Assembly (NCBI GenBank): GCA_037975125.1
Contig: CM075853.1
Coordinates: 34,618,613 to 34,682,612, forward strand
Direction: 5' to 3'
DNA: 64,000 bases
DNA from: Latrodectus hesperus
Taxonomy: Eukaryota; Arthropoda; Arachnida; Araneae; Theridiidae
Positions 11,401 through 31,482 of the stretch are shown here, piece by piece (within the stretch, counting starts at the first letter, position 1; the number at the start of each line of letters is the position of its first letter). The translations under genes were made by a program, and so were the position numbers. The notes under the pieces are model-generated. The model was not told the DNA's origin and did not search any database. It saw nothing but the letters and a program-made list of their open reading frames with translations.

Positions 11401-14400
11401 AGAGTCGATTATATAATGTTTTATGATCCTTTAACAGTTATAATTAAATTTAAGAACACATCTTAATATATCCAAGAACATAACTTTGCTATAATTGGAG
11501 TAAAACCATTTGACATTTTTGTGACTTCATTTTTAATTGTGTTATTCGTGATTGTAACGTTAAAAGAACACAAAACCGTATAAGAGATGTATATATCAGT
11601 ATTATTTGCAACTAATATCACACAAAATATTAGCATACGCAAACTTTAGACGGAGAAAAACCACTCTTTAATTTCACCTGGCTGCATGAGCAATATATCG
11701 ATCTTCCGCATAGATTGTAATTCTTGTACAACTGGACACAAGTCTTCGCACAATTGTTTTATTGTTTTGAAATTGTTTGTACGATCATAAAGTGACAGAA
11801 TGATGAATGTCAAGAAGCAAGTAATGTTTATAAATGATTATTAGATTTCATTGGTGGTTTGATACAACAACAAAACAAGTAAATTTCAAAATATAGCTGC
11901 TATGATAATACTAATATCTCAAATGGGAAATAATTTAAATTTTTTAAAAAATGTATACCTCAAAATCTTAGAAAAATTTATTTCATTTTTTTAAATTTAA
12001 TTGATTTTATAGGTCAATTAATGAGTAAAATATTATCTCCATATCTATAATAATAATATTATCTTCTAGCGTTTCTATGGTTATTTTATTTATTAAGTAA
12101 TTTTTAAAAAACTGATCATATGGGAGAAGGATGGAAATATGGTTGTTCTGACGAAAATAATAAAAATAATGAATCATATCAAGTATTTAACTTGATCTGA
12201 ATTCATACCGTGCAACTTTGCAAGAATATTTGGATCCCTTACTTTCATGTCTCACTAATTATTTCGTTAATGAAAGCTCTGAATCATATGAATAACTTTT
12301 ACAGTCTAATGGTACGAATAAGCTCAATGCGTGATGAGAGGAGTACACTGCTTAACTCACTCAGTCGTAACAAATTTGCCTTTTGCGCATACTTCGTGCT
12401 CATTCAGTGCTATGTAATTCCTAAGAGATTTGAATTCACGCAAGCATAATTACTAAAATACACTGAGTCATCCCAAATCAATCAATTTGAATCGAAAATA
12501 ATAAGTCAACAGTCAAATATTCTTTTAAATGTCTCGAAGCATTGAATCATTTCAATTTTTAATTTCTTTTTAATTTGGCGGAAGCAGCTTGAAAGATCTG
12601 AATAAAAGACAATGCCCCACAGCATATTTTATGCATCTTATATAAATAAGGAATACTCTTTTCTAAATTGTTTTCTGATGAAATATTTTTCATTCATTTT
12701 ATATACTTAATAATGAGCTAAATAATGAAATATGAATAGCGTTAGGAAATGAAATGTTAGAATAAGTTTAATGAATGTTATTAATAAGTAATGAAATGTT
12801 GCAAGGAAGAAATTATTTAAATTAAATACATATGAAATTTTAATAGTAGTTCAATTTTTAAGCTTAATTATTAAGTAATTATTTTGCAAGAAGAAACTTA
12901 TTAAATATCATCTATTATCTGATGTAATAGTAATAGCTAGTTTTAATTCTATATTGGAGCTTAAAATCAGTACATAATTTCAGAAAAATTTTCCTTCTAA
13001 ATTCTTAATCATTAAACTATTTTATGTATCATTAACAAATATATCATTTTATAAGATATTTAAATAAAACCGTGCGCATACACATACGTTTCCTGAAGCA
13101 AAGAATTTTAATTACTATTATAGTTAATTTTTATTACTAAACTAATTTAAATTACTAATGGCAATTATTATACATCCATATCGTTGTAATAATAGGCTAT
13201 ATGTCACCAAACTTTTAATAAAATGAATTATTAGAATCAATAAGCAAACTACAACTAATAAATATGAAAAGTTGAATTAATAGTGCAATCAACAATAATC
13301 CTTATACAACATTTCATTTAAAAATGAATAAGTACGAGATAATTATATTTTAATTTTGATGTGAAAAATTATGGCTTTGTGTAATTTGTTCTGTTGTATT
13401 ATAAAACTCCCTTACTTCTAAAATGTACTTTAATCCAGAAAGACTAATTATTGACAGAGTAAACGAATCTATATTTAGAACAGTTTTAATAATTTAGCAT
13501 AGTTTTAACTTAGACTTATTAATTTTAATAATGATTTTCAGGAAAGAAATATTAAATCTTCAAAAGAATTTATTTATCATTATTTAAATAAAATATGGTT
13601 TTCAATTTTGAAATGAAGAATGGCCAAATTTTAATTACAGTAATATCACATAATTAATTTATTTTTGTATATTTCTGTAAGGCATTAAATATTTTTGGAA
13701 ACTTTAATTAAAATTTAAAAAAGTTTTGGAACTTTAAATTTCATTAATTGAATTTTTAATTTTTGTTTCTTTTCAAAAAATATGAATTAACTGAATTAAA
13801 AAGAAATAAGAATTTTCCTCATTCATTATATTGGTTCACACTAGAATTTCATTAAGCAAAAAAAATGTCTTAATAAAAGATATAAAAGGTAATTTAAGTA
13901 TTTAAAATAGATATTATAACCAAGGAATTTTCTCAGGTTTTTAAATAACGAAAATAATGAGTTCATTAAAACCATTTTCAAAAATTGTTTATTTTTCTTT
14001 GAAGATGCGGTTTGGTAGAGTAACTTTTACGTAAATGTTACGAATGAAAAATATAGAATAATAAATATCTATATTAAATTTTCAGGTTATGATAAAAATT
14101 ACTTTTAAATAAAAATAAAACTAAAATATGACATAGCTTATATAATAGACATTAGTATCATAAAAGATAATTTACAAAATAAAACATCTTATTCGTTGTA
14201 AAGAAAAAAATCATAAAATATATAATAAATTCCTTAAAAGGTCGAAACTATGCAATTTAATTCGATTTGTTTGAATAATGTAAGTACTCATAATGTGATT
14301 ATATATTGAAATAATTTTGTGAAAATAAGCTCAAAGTTAATGAAACTAGATTTATTTTTATAAATAAGCAAAAAATTGCACTTCATTTTTATGTTTATCA

Positions 14401-14604
14401 GTAGTATTGTACAAAATAAATTACGAAAAAAAATTATGTATTCTTATTAGTAAATAACTAAGTTTCAAATTATGTTTTTTTTAAATCAATGGAAATAAAT
14501 AATTCAAATGATGACCAATTTTTAAAATTCCTTGATATTTTTCTTGAAATTGTAATGTTGAAAATATATTTAAAAAATTCTTAAAAAATGACTGATAAAT
14601 CATT
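8496..14604. other. A+T-rich non-coding DNA
   Basis: About 6.1 kb of uniform A+T-rich sequence. No domain-bearing frame, transposon end or RNA gene was found. The frame at 12210-12449 (79 residues) has no recognisable motif and no transcript signal around it. Confidence 0.6.
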
Positions 14605-14805
14605 AATAAAATTAATATGCCGAGCTGGCAGCCGAATGGTTAGCGCTCTTGCCTTCGGTTCAACAGTTCGTGGGTTCGAATCCCACCTTGGGCATGGATG
14701 TTTGTAGTGGTTCGGAATCCACTTTAAACCGTAAGTCCCGGTCTAATTAGCCCTCGTGTTCAAAGAATGACCGTTGAGCGACAAACAAACCAATAAAATT
14801 AATAT
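14605..14805 (+). mobile_element. tRNA-derived SINE with 14-bp target-site duplication
   Basis: The 173-bp element (14619-14791) is flanked by exact 14-bp direct repeats aataaaattaatat (14605-14618 and 14792-14805). Its head is tRNA-like. It has a box A region (tggcagccgaatggttagc), a box B with a perfect 5-bp T-stem around ttcgaat (about 14671-14687), and a rough acceptor stem between TGCCGAG and TTGGGCA. These are the internal RNA polymerase III promoter parts. The body (about 14694-14780) is unrelated to tRNA, and the tail is a short acaaacaaac run. The exact duplication points to a recent insertion. It is not a working tRNA gene, because the anticodon arm is not properly formed and there is no independent 3' terminator. 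Confidence 0.92.
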
Positions 14806-17800
14806 TTAATTATAGTTAAGCACATTTTAGTAATCAGTCTGCACAACATTAAATAAGAGCTTAAATAAAATGCCAGCATAAGTATATAAACTAAGTCAAA
14901 TAGGAAAAGAAAAGAGATACATTTGTACAAATAATAATTTACTTTTTTTATAACACACACCAATTTAAATTAATCGAATAATGAATATTTTATCTTATAT
15001 AATTAAGAGTGCATTAAAATTTGTAATTAACAGCTATATTTTTTTGAAATCATGCAAATTATTTTATTAATATAATTATTTGTATCCCAATCTGCAATTA
15101 GGTCTTTAGATTTCCAAAAAGGATTGTTTTTAAGAATCAAAAACATCATTCTTAAACAAATTAGCTTTTAAATTTAGATTTAAAACAACAATAAAATTGA
15201 TTTAAATATGTTTTTGGAGCATTCACTCTTTAATTTCCTATATAACTGTTATTCTTTGCTTGAAGACTATATAACTAAATTGCAAATTAAAAAGATAATC
15301 CAAAAACCTGCACTACAAAATAGGTTATTTATAAGCATATTTCATAAAAATACAATGCTTATTTTAAAATAAAATTAGAAATTAGTATATATATGTTATA
15401 TTGATCAAACTTGTAAATATTTTACAAATGTCAATATTAAATGTTCTATATTCTTATGTTGATTATATTTACTTTTTGAAATATAAACATTTATAAATAT
15501 GTGTTAGAGTGAATTAATATTTGTGTATAATTTATTTAACTATTAAAAGTATAATGTATAAATATGTTACATATTTTATTTATGTATACATATGTTACAT
15601 AAAAATGAATATATTTTCAATTTTATCTAACTTGAAAAAATAAGATAATATTTTTTCATTCCGTACGTAGCATTTTTAAGAATTATGTGAAATTTAAGGA
15701 AATTTTCTCAATGAAAATATCCATATTCGTAAAAAAAGTTTCTTCCATTTTTATTTCCAAAATTAAAATCAATTTAATTTCTTTAATGTTTCTAGACAAA
15801 ATTTTTCTTTTTACATAACAATTAAACAAGTAATTTAATACTATTTCAACTATCAATTTTCTCAAAGAATGGAACTGATATATTTCGCTTCTGAAATTCT
15901 TTCGGGAATTTCTACTTTCATCTTAATATTATGTTTTTGAACTTTAATTTAATTACATTGGTTTGAGCAAATATTAAGATTTTAAAAAATATATTATAAA
16001 AGGAAGGTATTTCTTGTTATAATAAGTATTTTTTCACTTTTCAAATTGGGCTTAAAAAGTGTTTTCATGTCATTTTTTTAACTATGATAATATGAAGTTC
16101 GAACGAAAGATTAATTAATATATTATACCATAAAACTACAAATGAATTCATTCCTTATATCAATCTGAACCTTTTTGTTGTGTTTCAACTAATTGTAGAA
16201 ACTATATATTCTTAAAAAGTTGCTACTAATTGTTAGTTATTATTATCTACTTATTAGATCGAATTTTGTATTTCAAACCCGCTCTTGTACTTCTGATAAA
16301 GAAAGTGAAGAATTTTTGTGCAATGCAACTTTCTTTATTTTGATGAAATTAATAATCAATGATTAAAAATCAAGTTTAAACTTTTACAAATGTAAATGTT
16401 TTATTAGAAAACGTAACTGAAAACTGAATGACAATAGGGGTAAGTCAATTCATTGTGCTTATTTTATTAAAATGTTTCCATTGAAATTACTAGTTCTGAA
16501 TATCTGTCACATAATTTTTGTTACTGTTTCTAAAACACCTGACTTATCGAGTCATGAACTGGCAAGTGTTATTTGAATGTAAGCGTTGCTTAAAATTTTC
16601 TATAAAGCTGCAAGAGTGTATCAATTTACTACGAAGCTCACATTCGAAAACGGATAATACCATTAACTTTTTAATATTGAAATGTTTTTTTACAATAGTT
16701 TTCCTATACTATTATGTGAATAATGATTGAATTACTTTATGTGGGAAAAAATAGGCTCATATAAATTGCCAGTTTTTAACATCTTTTAACGTTTTAATTC
16801 TGTATTGTTAATATTATCATTTTGAATCTACTTTGCTTTTGAAACAACCAATGTGTTTACATGTGTAACAAACTCTCTCTTTTTTTAATATGTAAAGTGT
16901 TTCTCACTGTAGTTTTCTTATTTTATGAAATCAATAATGTATGAGCTATCTCAGTTTAGAAATACATCTAGCATAATAATTTTTAAGATACAATTGAATT
17001 AACTAAGTGTTATACTTTATAATTTATCTAAGTATGTTCATATTTTCTAAATTTATGATACATTGAATATCATAGAAATTAGATACATATGAAGTGAATA
17101 ATATTAATAATTATTAATTTCAAAATTCAAATCGAGATTTTAATAATAAATTTGTATTATTTTAAATAGTGTTTCAAATTTTTAATTGTTTATACAATGT
17201 ATGTGTACTCATTGTAAAAAATAATAATTAATTTAATTATCTATTAAGAGAAATTTAATTCCAAAATAATCTAAACATGTTTAACTTGCTAATGAGTCTT
17301 AATATACATATGGAAAGAAAAATAATAAATGCATGCAAAGAATGGCTGCCAGATTCTTAAACAGAACTTTGCTGATAACAAATAAAACATATAGTTGCAA
17401 AAAAAATCTTATGGAAAAGAAACTACTATGATAGTTTGCTATTTATTTTTATAAAAAGAAAATCTCAAACATGACATTTGTGAAAAGTTGGAAGTTTTTG
17501 CTTCAATTATTTTACAAATCTGAAACCTATGAATGTTTCTTTTTATTGGAGGAATTTTATTTTTAATTTCACTTACTTTAATATTTTGCTTCATTAAGTT
17601 TTTCTTTTATCATCTGATAAGCAAGATGTGTGAATTGAGAGAAAGATCAAAATGTTGGTCGTAACAAGTTACTTGCTGTTGTAAAATACACAAATACACA
17701 CAAAAAGACCTCAATTTTTCATTTTATTTTGAAAATTCATTTATTTTAAATATATCGTTGATACGTGTATTCATTGCAGAATCATTTATACACACAAACA

Positions 17801-20800
17801 CAGATTTTTTTCTTAAAAGGAAATATTTAAGTAATTATAAACAGGGATTTATATTAACGTTTTTTAATTATAATTCTTAAAAGAATTTAAATGTAGAATT
17901 TCTAGCTGCTTGAATAAGCTGAAATTTTAATTTTCTTCAAAATATGAAAACGAAACACATAAAGTAATAAATATTTAAAAAAAAATAAACAATATTAATC
18001 CACATTTATATAGAGTTTAAAAACATTTTTCTACTTTAAACTTTAGAAAATGCCATGCAATTTATGAATTAATTTACGAAATGCATTCAAGAAAATATTA
18101 ACATATTAAAAATTAATCATATTAAAAATTCTCAATTTGCATACAAAAACAATTTGTGCAGTAAATACTCTAATTTATGGAAAACGTGCATAAAACTGCA
18201 GTTGTTTTGCGAAATAGTAGCATATTAATATATATTTTAGTACTTAATTAAGTATAAATTACAATTTATTAACTAATGTATTACAATGAGGAAAAATATT
18301 ATGTAAATAGCAATTTACTGTAAGCATTAATTTTTTTTTGAATTTCAGTTTGAAAGAATCTTTAAAATAATCTGAAAATGGATAAATTATATTTAATTAA
18401 ATACATTGCTAACAATGAACATCAGCGAAAATTGTGCAAACATATATTGAAGTGGTATTGAAAATATATAAAAGTAATAATTTTAAAAAAATGCTGTGAG
18501 GTTAAAAACTGACAAGTTATGTGCACCTGCTTCTAGAATTAATTTTCATAATCCGGAATTCATTGATTATCTTTTACCATGAAGTCTTTCTTGGGTGAAA
18601 GAAAAAAAATTGCACGTAACAAGATGGAAATTCTAGGAGAGTGTTGAGTCATTTTATACTTGAGTTTACGTTGACCCTCTGCTATTGCGTGTGAGGTGGA
18701 TTCAGGAGCTTTCTAATGTTGCAAAAGTATTTTTTGCAGGATTCAGTTAACAAGAAGACATGATTCTCTCTCTCTCTCTCTTTTTCTGCATTTTGAATTA
18801 AATTTCTGACGAGTTTAAGAAGTTTATCACCTTTGGCATTGATGGGTATCTGCTGCATATTTAATTAACAATGATGGAATTTTCAAGTTTACAATCATGT
18901 AATTATGGTAGCCTCTGATTTAAAATAGGCCTGTCAACAGCATAATTCATTTTCATAAACATTATCCAAAGGATGCTGATTTTCATTAGGAATAATATTT
19001 CCTGCAGTTAAAAATTCAGTAAATTATGCCGCTTAGCTCTTGTTAATGCAGAGCTCGAACACGTCACCATACTTCCGTTTGTCAAATTAAACCTCAAACT
19101 GAGGATGGCTATGAGAAGGAAATTCCATTTCTCATTTCATCTGACACACTTTTGAGCATCTAATACGTGGCAAACACATTTCAACCTGATTATATTTAAA
19201 TACTTAAAATAACTTTTTAAAAAAGCTTTACAATATTTCCATAAAATATTCATCTGAATGTGCCTCCATTAGAAATGAAAATACATGTTATATGACTGAA
19301 TTTTATGTGAAATAAACTAGTGAAGAATATTTCTAGAACAGCATATTTTCTAAAAAGAAAATTAAAGATAAGTTGTAATGTTACATATTATAGAGTTTAA
19401 TAGACTAAAATATTATAGGTAGCTTGGTACTTATTATTTAAATAGTTGAAATGTAAATTAGATTTATAACGTTAAACTACACGTAGAATTAATTATGGAG
19501 GTAAAATACATTATCAATTGAACAACCATTTTTTTTAAATTTCAAAGATGTTATATATTTAACATAAGATAGCACAAAATACATATATTTTTAGCCTCCA
19601 TTTTCTAAATAAACAAAAAAAAAACTCTTGAATAATAATATTAGATACAAATTACTTAAAATATATAATTAAAGACCAAACGAATTTATTGTCATATTTT
19701 TTAATTTATATGCTTTAATATTAAAGGAAAAGAAAGAATACCATTATAGAATAACGTATAGAATTACATTTTAGGTAAATAATAAAGAAAAACCTAAAGG
19801 AAAAACATTATAAACAGCTCTAAAAAATGCCTACATCATACTACAGACTCATATTTTTATTAATAGTATTAATATAAGGAGAATTGATATTTCATATCGC
19901 TTGCTTACACTATACAATTAAAAATTATTACTTATATACTATATGAGACTCAGTTATTACTATACGAGAATTAGATCCAAAAAAATATTTTGATGAACAT
20001 ATTAATTCTTGATTTTTAAATGCATCTCATAAAATATTTTTTACAACTTAGAATATTTTCTATACTAAAACTTATATATTTGTAGATTTTTTTCCAAAGT
20101 CTTGTATGTTTCTTAATGTATGATAATAAATTATGCATACATTTTTTTAAATAATTTATTAAAAAGTTTATATACTTTTTTTAATAATTAGTCAATTTCA
20201 GTTCATTTTTAATCACCTCTGACATTTAAAAACATACATTTATAAGCAAATGATGAAAGCTTTTAAAAACTTTCAATGAAACTAGAATGTATATATTTTT
20301 ATCTAATTAAAAACAAATGAGAAAAATCACTGGAAAACACTGTATAAAAATAAATGAAATTTAGCAAATAAGATGCAATACATCAATAAATGCGCACATA
20401 TTTTAAACAGTATACAAGATAATATTTTCCTAAGATATTTCAAATGCATTTTCGCTTTATGAACTAAGGATTATTTATTTTCTATGGAAGAATGTTATTT
20501 ATAATATATAGACATTTTTAAGATATGTGTTAGAATTGTCTTCATGTTTAACTAGTTCACCTAATTTACTTAGAAAAAATATATTTCAAAAGTTCAAAAA
20601 TACCAATCTTATAATTCACCATAAGAATTTTAATTTCAATTTTCTTTTCGAAGATCATTGCCTCCCCCCCCTTCTTTAAGAGTTTTGTGTGGTGGAGGAT
20701 TCTGCGGTATATTGGAATTCTTTCTGCGCTTGTTTTCCTTCGAATAATTTTCATGACCCGAATACTTGGCAAAGTTTTTTTGATGTGAATTATGTTGGAA

Positions 20801-20923
20801 CATAAGCCATTTATATCAATTTGCTGTTAGAATGAATTCTTCATTAAGAATATATTAGCTTGTCTAAATTAAATCATTGATGCTGTGTAGAATTCTAGGA
20901 TCTGTGATTCAATTCAGATAGAA
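14806..20923. other. A+T-rich non-coding DNA
   Basis: No gene or transposon was recognised. A short (CT)n run occurs at about 18763-18782. About 18520-19160 is slightly less A+T-rich but gives no recognisable protein on either strand. The frames at 15683-15865, 16518-16730 and 20566-20772 show no family motif. Confidence 0.6.
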
Positions 20924-20994
20924 TGTGGTGGATATTATTTGCAAATAAAATAAAATATACCATTTTATTTTATTTGCAAATAATATCCACCACA
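20924..20994. repeat. Perfect 33-bp inverted repeat with 5-nt loop (twin hairpin, left)
   Basis: The left arm 20924-20956 and right arm 20962-20994 are perfect reverse complements over 33 bp. They are separated by the 5-nt loop atacc. The arm contains the asymmetric core ggatattatttgcaaat, so this is not simple-repeat self-complementarity. The right arm ends on the first base of the next hairpin. Confidence 0.95.
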
Positions 20995-21072
20995 CAAAAT
21001 AATACGATAATACGATATTTTTCTTAGTATGTTTAATACTAAGAAAAATATCGTATTATTGTATTATTTTGT
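20994..21072. repeat. 37-bp inverted repeat with 5-nt loop (twin hairpin, right)
   Basis: The left arm 20994-21030 pairs with 21036-21072 over 37 positions with one mismatch, which would be a G.U pair in plus-strand RNA. The loop is gttta, 5 nt. It abuts the previous hairpin, so 149 bp is almost entirely self-complementary in two adjacent cruciform-type units. The two arms are unrelated in sequence to each other. Confidence 0.95.
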
Positions 21073-22271
21073 TAAGGTGAAATGAATAATATATTGATAT
21101 TTTTAATCTGAATTAACTATTTAATGATTTCTTCACTAAGAATAAATTTTTTATATTATTTAATGTAAACACTTAATATAAATTCATTAAACTTCTTTAG
21201 TTAATTATAAATAATAAAACTAAGCAATTATAAATTGAATTCAATTTGATGTAAAAAGTTATAAAAAGGAATTTATCATTTGTCATAAATTTTAGTAATT
21301 TAACTGTAGTCTTATTACACTGAGATCATTATTTACTTTCTAAATAAAATCATGATTATTCTCAGAATAAAAGTAGATTTTTATTCTGGTAATGTCAGCT
21401 TATTATTATATCAATTTTTAACACAGGAAGAACTGAGTATACCATTATTTCAACACAAAAGGACTTGATATAAATAACCTTTATAGTATACACTTATTAT
21501 TTTTTAGATTGATGTTTGGAAGACAATAAATACTTTTTAAATTTAAAAATTAGAAGAAAAAGTCATATGATTTTATATCAACTTATAATAAAAAGTGTTT
21601 CTTTGCCACCTTATTGTAGATGCAAATTGCAGGAGACATTTAGATTGATCATAAAAGATAATTTGTTGTAGCTTCATTTAATAGTAATATATTTAAATGT
21701 TCATTTTATTTACTATCAATCAAAATCAAGAAACTTCTACATTACTTATTAGGATCTTATGAATATCATTCATTTAAAATAAGTAGACAACTGTAATTAT
21801 TAACTGATGTTACAAAAATGAATAACCTAAAATGTAATAGTAGTAGAACCAGAACCATGTTTCTAGAGGAAAATTGTTGGGCATTTTAATTACGGTGTTG
21901 AAACTGGAAGATTTCATGTATAAAACTCTAAAAAATAAGCTTTATTCTTATCTTCTCATGCTATAGGAAATTCATATGAAAGGAGCCAAGACGAATAAAC
22001 TTCATTGAAGCTTAAAATATACTTCATAGAAGCAAGATCATGATATGAAAGCAATGGAATTTGTGAGTAGCGTTTCGTCGAAAGAGTGGAAAATGAAGAG
22101 TGAAATCAATGGTTGGATAGTTGCAGTGAAAAATCTTTCACGAATGAAGATGGGAAATAAATGAATACTTAAGTCAAGCATTCCTTGCAGGTAATATTTC
22201 TCAATTCAGGTAAAATTCCGTGTAAGAAATGTTAACGTTTAGCAAAATTTTTTAATATTTTAAATTAATTC
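21073..22271. other. A+T-rich non-coding DNA
   Basis: Nothing recognisable apart from a minor hairpin at 21363-21388 with 10-bp arms and a 6-nt loop. Confidence 0.6.
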
Positions 22272-22279
22272 ACACACTT

Positions 22280-22343
<64 letters not shown>

Positions 22344-22405
22344 GCATATATATATGTATATTATGTATATAAATATATATATTTATGTATATACATATCT
22401 ATCTT
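22271..22405. repeat. Compound (CA)n-(TA)n microsatellite
   Basis: About 25 CA units run from about 22281 to 22326. They pass into interrupted TA and TATG runs and then a short TATC-type stretch. An open frame across it encodes only dipeptide repeats and is not a gene. Confidence 0.95.
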
Positions 22406-23180
22406 TCTATCTATCGGTCTAATGTATACAGTCTCAGCTTCTAAATTAAATAGTAAAAGCGACTGTATTATGCCAAAGTATAGAACAATAGAACACAATT
22501 CACTGAATATCTGCCATATAATCATATACACTTATAAGTGACACATTGGAACGCTTAGAATTAATTATCTTTTAAATAATATTGATGACTCATTTTTGCT
22601 TTTATTATAAGCTACAAAGTAATACACTATCATAATTGAATGAAAGCAAAACGTAGTTCATTAATAATAGAAAGAGCAATTAAAATGAATATGGGTAACG
22701 CCAACAAAATTAGTAAAGGCAAATAATCAAGTCAGTGTGTTTAAGATAAAACGACAAGTTTGTGTATTTAATAGAAAAGAAAGTCAGGCCGAGCATTCTA
22801 ATCAATGTGATCATAACTAGTGTGAGGTAGCAATATTCGTGGTTGTTAGTATGTCTCAGTACAACACTAATAATAGTATCCAAACCAAGATGCACTGAAA
22901 AATGAAGCTCTTTAAAAATATGTAATAACCATCGTATATTTTATGTTATTGTTCAACATAGCTTTCTGATTTAAATAATCTCTTCTCAGTATCTAGGAAC
23001 TTTGCTATTAAGGAAGAAAATAACATTTTTTCATTGTCTTCTTATCTGCGTATGCGTATTTTCTTATTTATGTATACGCATGCTCATGAGACAAGTTTCT
23101 GAGTCATAATAAGGAATTATCTGTATTAGCTGGTGATTCCAAGCAGTAAACAGTTTTGTATTTTATATTTTGTATTTTAT
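22406..23180. other. A+T-rich non-coding DNA
   Basis: No coding or transposon signature was found. The minus frame at 22710-22895 has no motif. Confidence 0.55.
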
Positions 23181-23219
23181 AAACACATCAGGATTTATAG
23201 CATAAATCCTGATGTGTTT
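23181..23219. repeat. Perfect 17-bp inverted repeat with 5-nt loop
   Basis: The arms 23181-23197 (aaacacatcaggattta) and 23203-23219 are exact reverse complements around the loop tagca. No T-rich tract or gene end follows that would suggest a terminator, and this is a eukaryotic context. Confidence 0.95.
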
Positions 23220-23585
23220 AAAACCACCCTTTTGTGGTTTTGATAAAAATATATTTATCTTGTAATTCATAGAACTCATATATTATATACGCAAGATTCA
23301 TATCACGTAAAGCTTATCAGTAATTTTTAAATAGGTAAGGTTCTAACCATGATTAGCTTCTGCAAAAGCTAGTGAGAACTATTATTCTCAAGAACCAGTT
23401 ATTTTTTGTAAAAGCAACGAAAACATAAATGTTATTTTACTATTACAAAACTGATCTAAAATATTGATGGTTTTGTATCTTCACATGCATGCTGACAGTA
23501 ACTGATCGTTTGCATGTCCAATATTTTTATTGATTCTCTTCATATTTATTCAGTTGATCATTTTTTTAAATTAAATGATAGTTAT

Positions 23586-29627
<6,042 letters not shown>

Positions 29628-29762
29628 TAATGGAAAAATGTTAGCTACATGTCTATATGAGTGCGAGAAAAAATTTGAAAAAAATCAGACTTTCGTAATT
29701 AAGCATGAAACTTTTGTTGATTTTGGTTTTTTGTTATCAGATTCATTGATAATATTCAGCGG

Positions 29763-30209
29763 GGTCCCGCAAAGTCTAGGAAAAGCCATTTGCTTGATTC
29801 GTTAAGGTGACTGATGGTCGGAGGGATGGAAATGGGGAATTTTCAGACTGATGCTACTAGGCACCTTAATGTATGTAGCAGTTTGACCAACCGTTTGGAA
29901 ATCAATATCAAACTGAGTCTCTCCTTTCCAAAAATACATTTTCCAGGCCAACCACGATCTACAGCACCAAAAAAAGACAGTTTTATAGCTCTTTCGGTCC
30001 AAAGGGAAGGAAACATTTATGTGCCACAATTTGTTGCAGAATACTCTGTAGCACCAGGGACAAGAATATCAGCAAGTATGCTTCGAACGAGTCTTAAAAA
30101 TGGAAGCCTTAGTCCAAGGAGGCCAGTTGTGTGTGGCTTCCTTATCGTACGACAGAGAAGGACTAGCTTATCTTCAGCAAGAGAATACGTTTCCTTGACC
30201 AGACAGTGA
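29763..30209 (+). pseudogene. Tc1/mariner-type transposase relic, N-terminal part
   Basis: The plus-strand frame reads [12 protein letters not shown], an in-frame TGA at 29808-29810, then an open stretch from Met at 29814 for 131 residues. Residues about 1-30 match the first helix-turn-helix of Tc1-like transposases. PGQPRSTAPKKD (residues 44-55) matches the GRPR-type linker. Residues about 56-130 match the second helix-turn-helix and its exit, including RRPVVC (102-107) and a degenerate 'R.RR..L..ARE.V' segment. The frame ends at a TGA about where the catalytic DDE domain should start, and no DDE motif follows. The DNA-binding half alone survives, with an internal stop, so it is a dead copy. 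No terminal inverted repeats were found. Confidence 0.82.
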
Positions 30210-30362
30210 TGTGTTTCTATACCTTATAAAATTCCACTCTACCTCTAATTTGAATAAGAAGCTTTAAAGATAGTAATCCTCCAAGCTAGAAAATCAGTAA
30301 ACATTGATGGAGAAATCCTTCATCCAGACCAAATCTAGGGAAAGTCTCATAAAGATCTGATT

Positions 30363-30700
30363 CACCCATGTAAACGCGATAAAGGAATCACAGTGATAAT
30401 CAACAAATACTCAACCTTACAACCTACTTCCAACCACCCTAACTACTATACAGAAGGGTCAAAAATGACGAATCAACTGGAGCAGCTTTTGTTTTTCTAA
30501 TCAATGACAACATCATCATGACAAGTCAATTCTTACTAAATCCTTTGAATAGGGTTTTCCAGGCTGACGCTCTCGGCATCCTTGAAGCCATAAAACACGT
30601 CTTAAACTCCAAATCCCAAAAGCAACAGTCTGGTCCAACAGCCAATCTACACTTCTAGCCATCAACAACCCCCTACATTGCTCCTCCTTATATAACTAGT
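30363..30700 (+). pseudogene. Non-LTR retrotransposon RNase H relic
   Basis: The plus strand encodes an RNase H-like domain. NYYTEGSK (about 30441-30464) is the first catalytic strand, with Asp replaced by Glu. After a one-base frameshift in the A-run 30461-30465 follows NDESTGAAFVFLINDN, then NRVFQADALGILEAIKHV, where the helix Glu is kept. After a second frameshift near 30616-30625 comes VWSNSQSTLLAINNP, where the usual Asp of 'SDSQS' reads Asn. It ends at a TAG near 30697. It is a different, less scrambled copy from the relic near 6 kb and lies about 150 bp downstream of the Tc1-like relic. Two frameshifts and two replaced catalytic residues mean it is inactive. Confidence 0.8.

Positions 30701-31482
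<782 letters not shown>

Noticed and set aside
14619..14700. A functional tRNA gene
   Set aside because: Box A, box B and the T-arm are good, but the anticodon arm does not fold properly, a SINE body and tail follow, and exact target duplications frame the whole 173 bp.
18763..19160. Possible conserved exon in a less A+T-rich stretch
   Set aside because: No frame gives a recognisable protein, and no convincing splice-site-bounded open segment was seen.
23181..23230. Intrinsic terminator hairpin
   Set aside because: There is no gene upstream, no following T-tract of the right form, and the genome is eukaryotic.
29802..30029. 75-residue minus-strand frame
   Set aside because: It is the antisense of the Tc1-like transposase relic, whose plus-strand reading shows family motifs.
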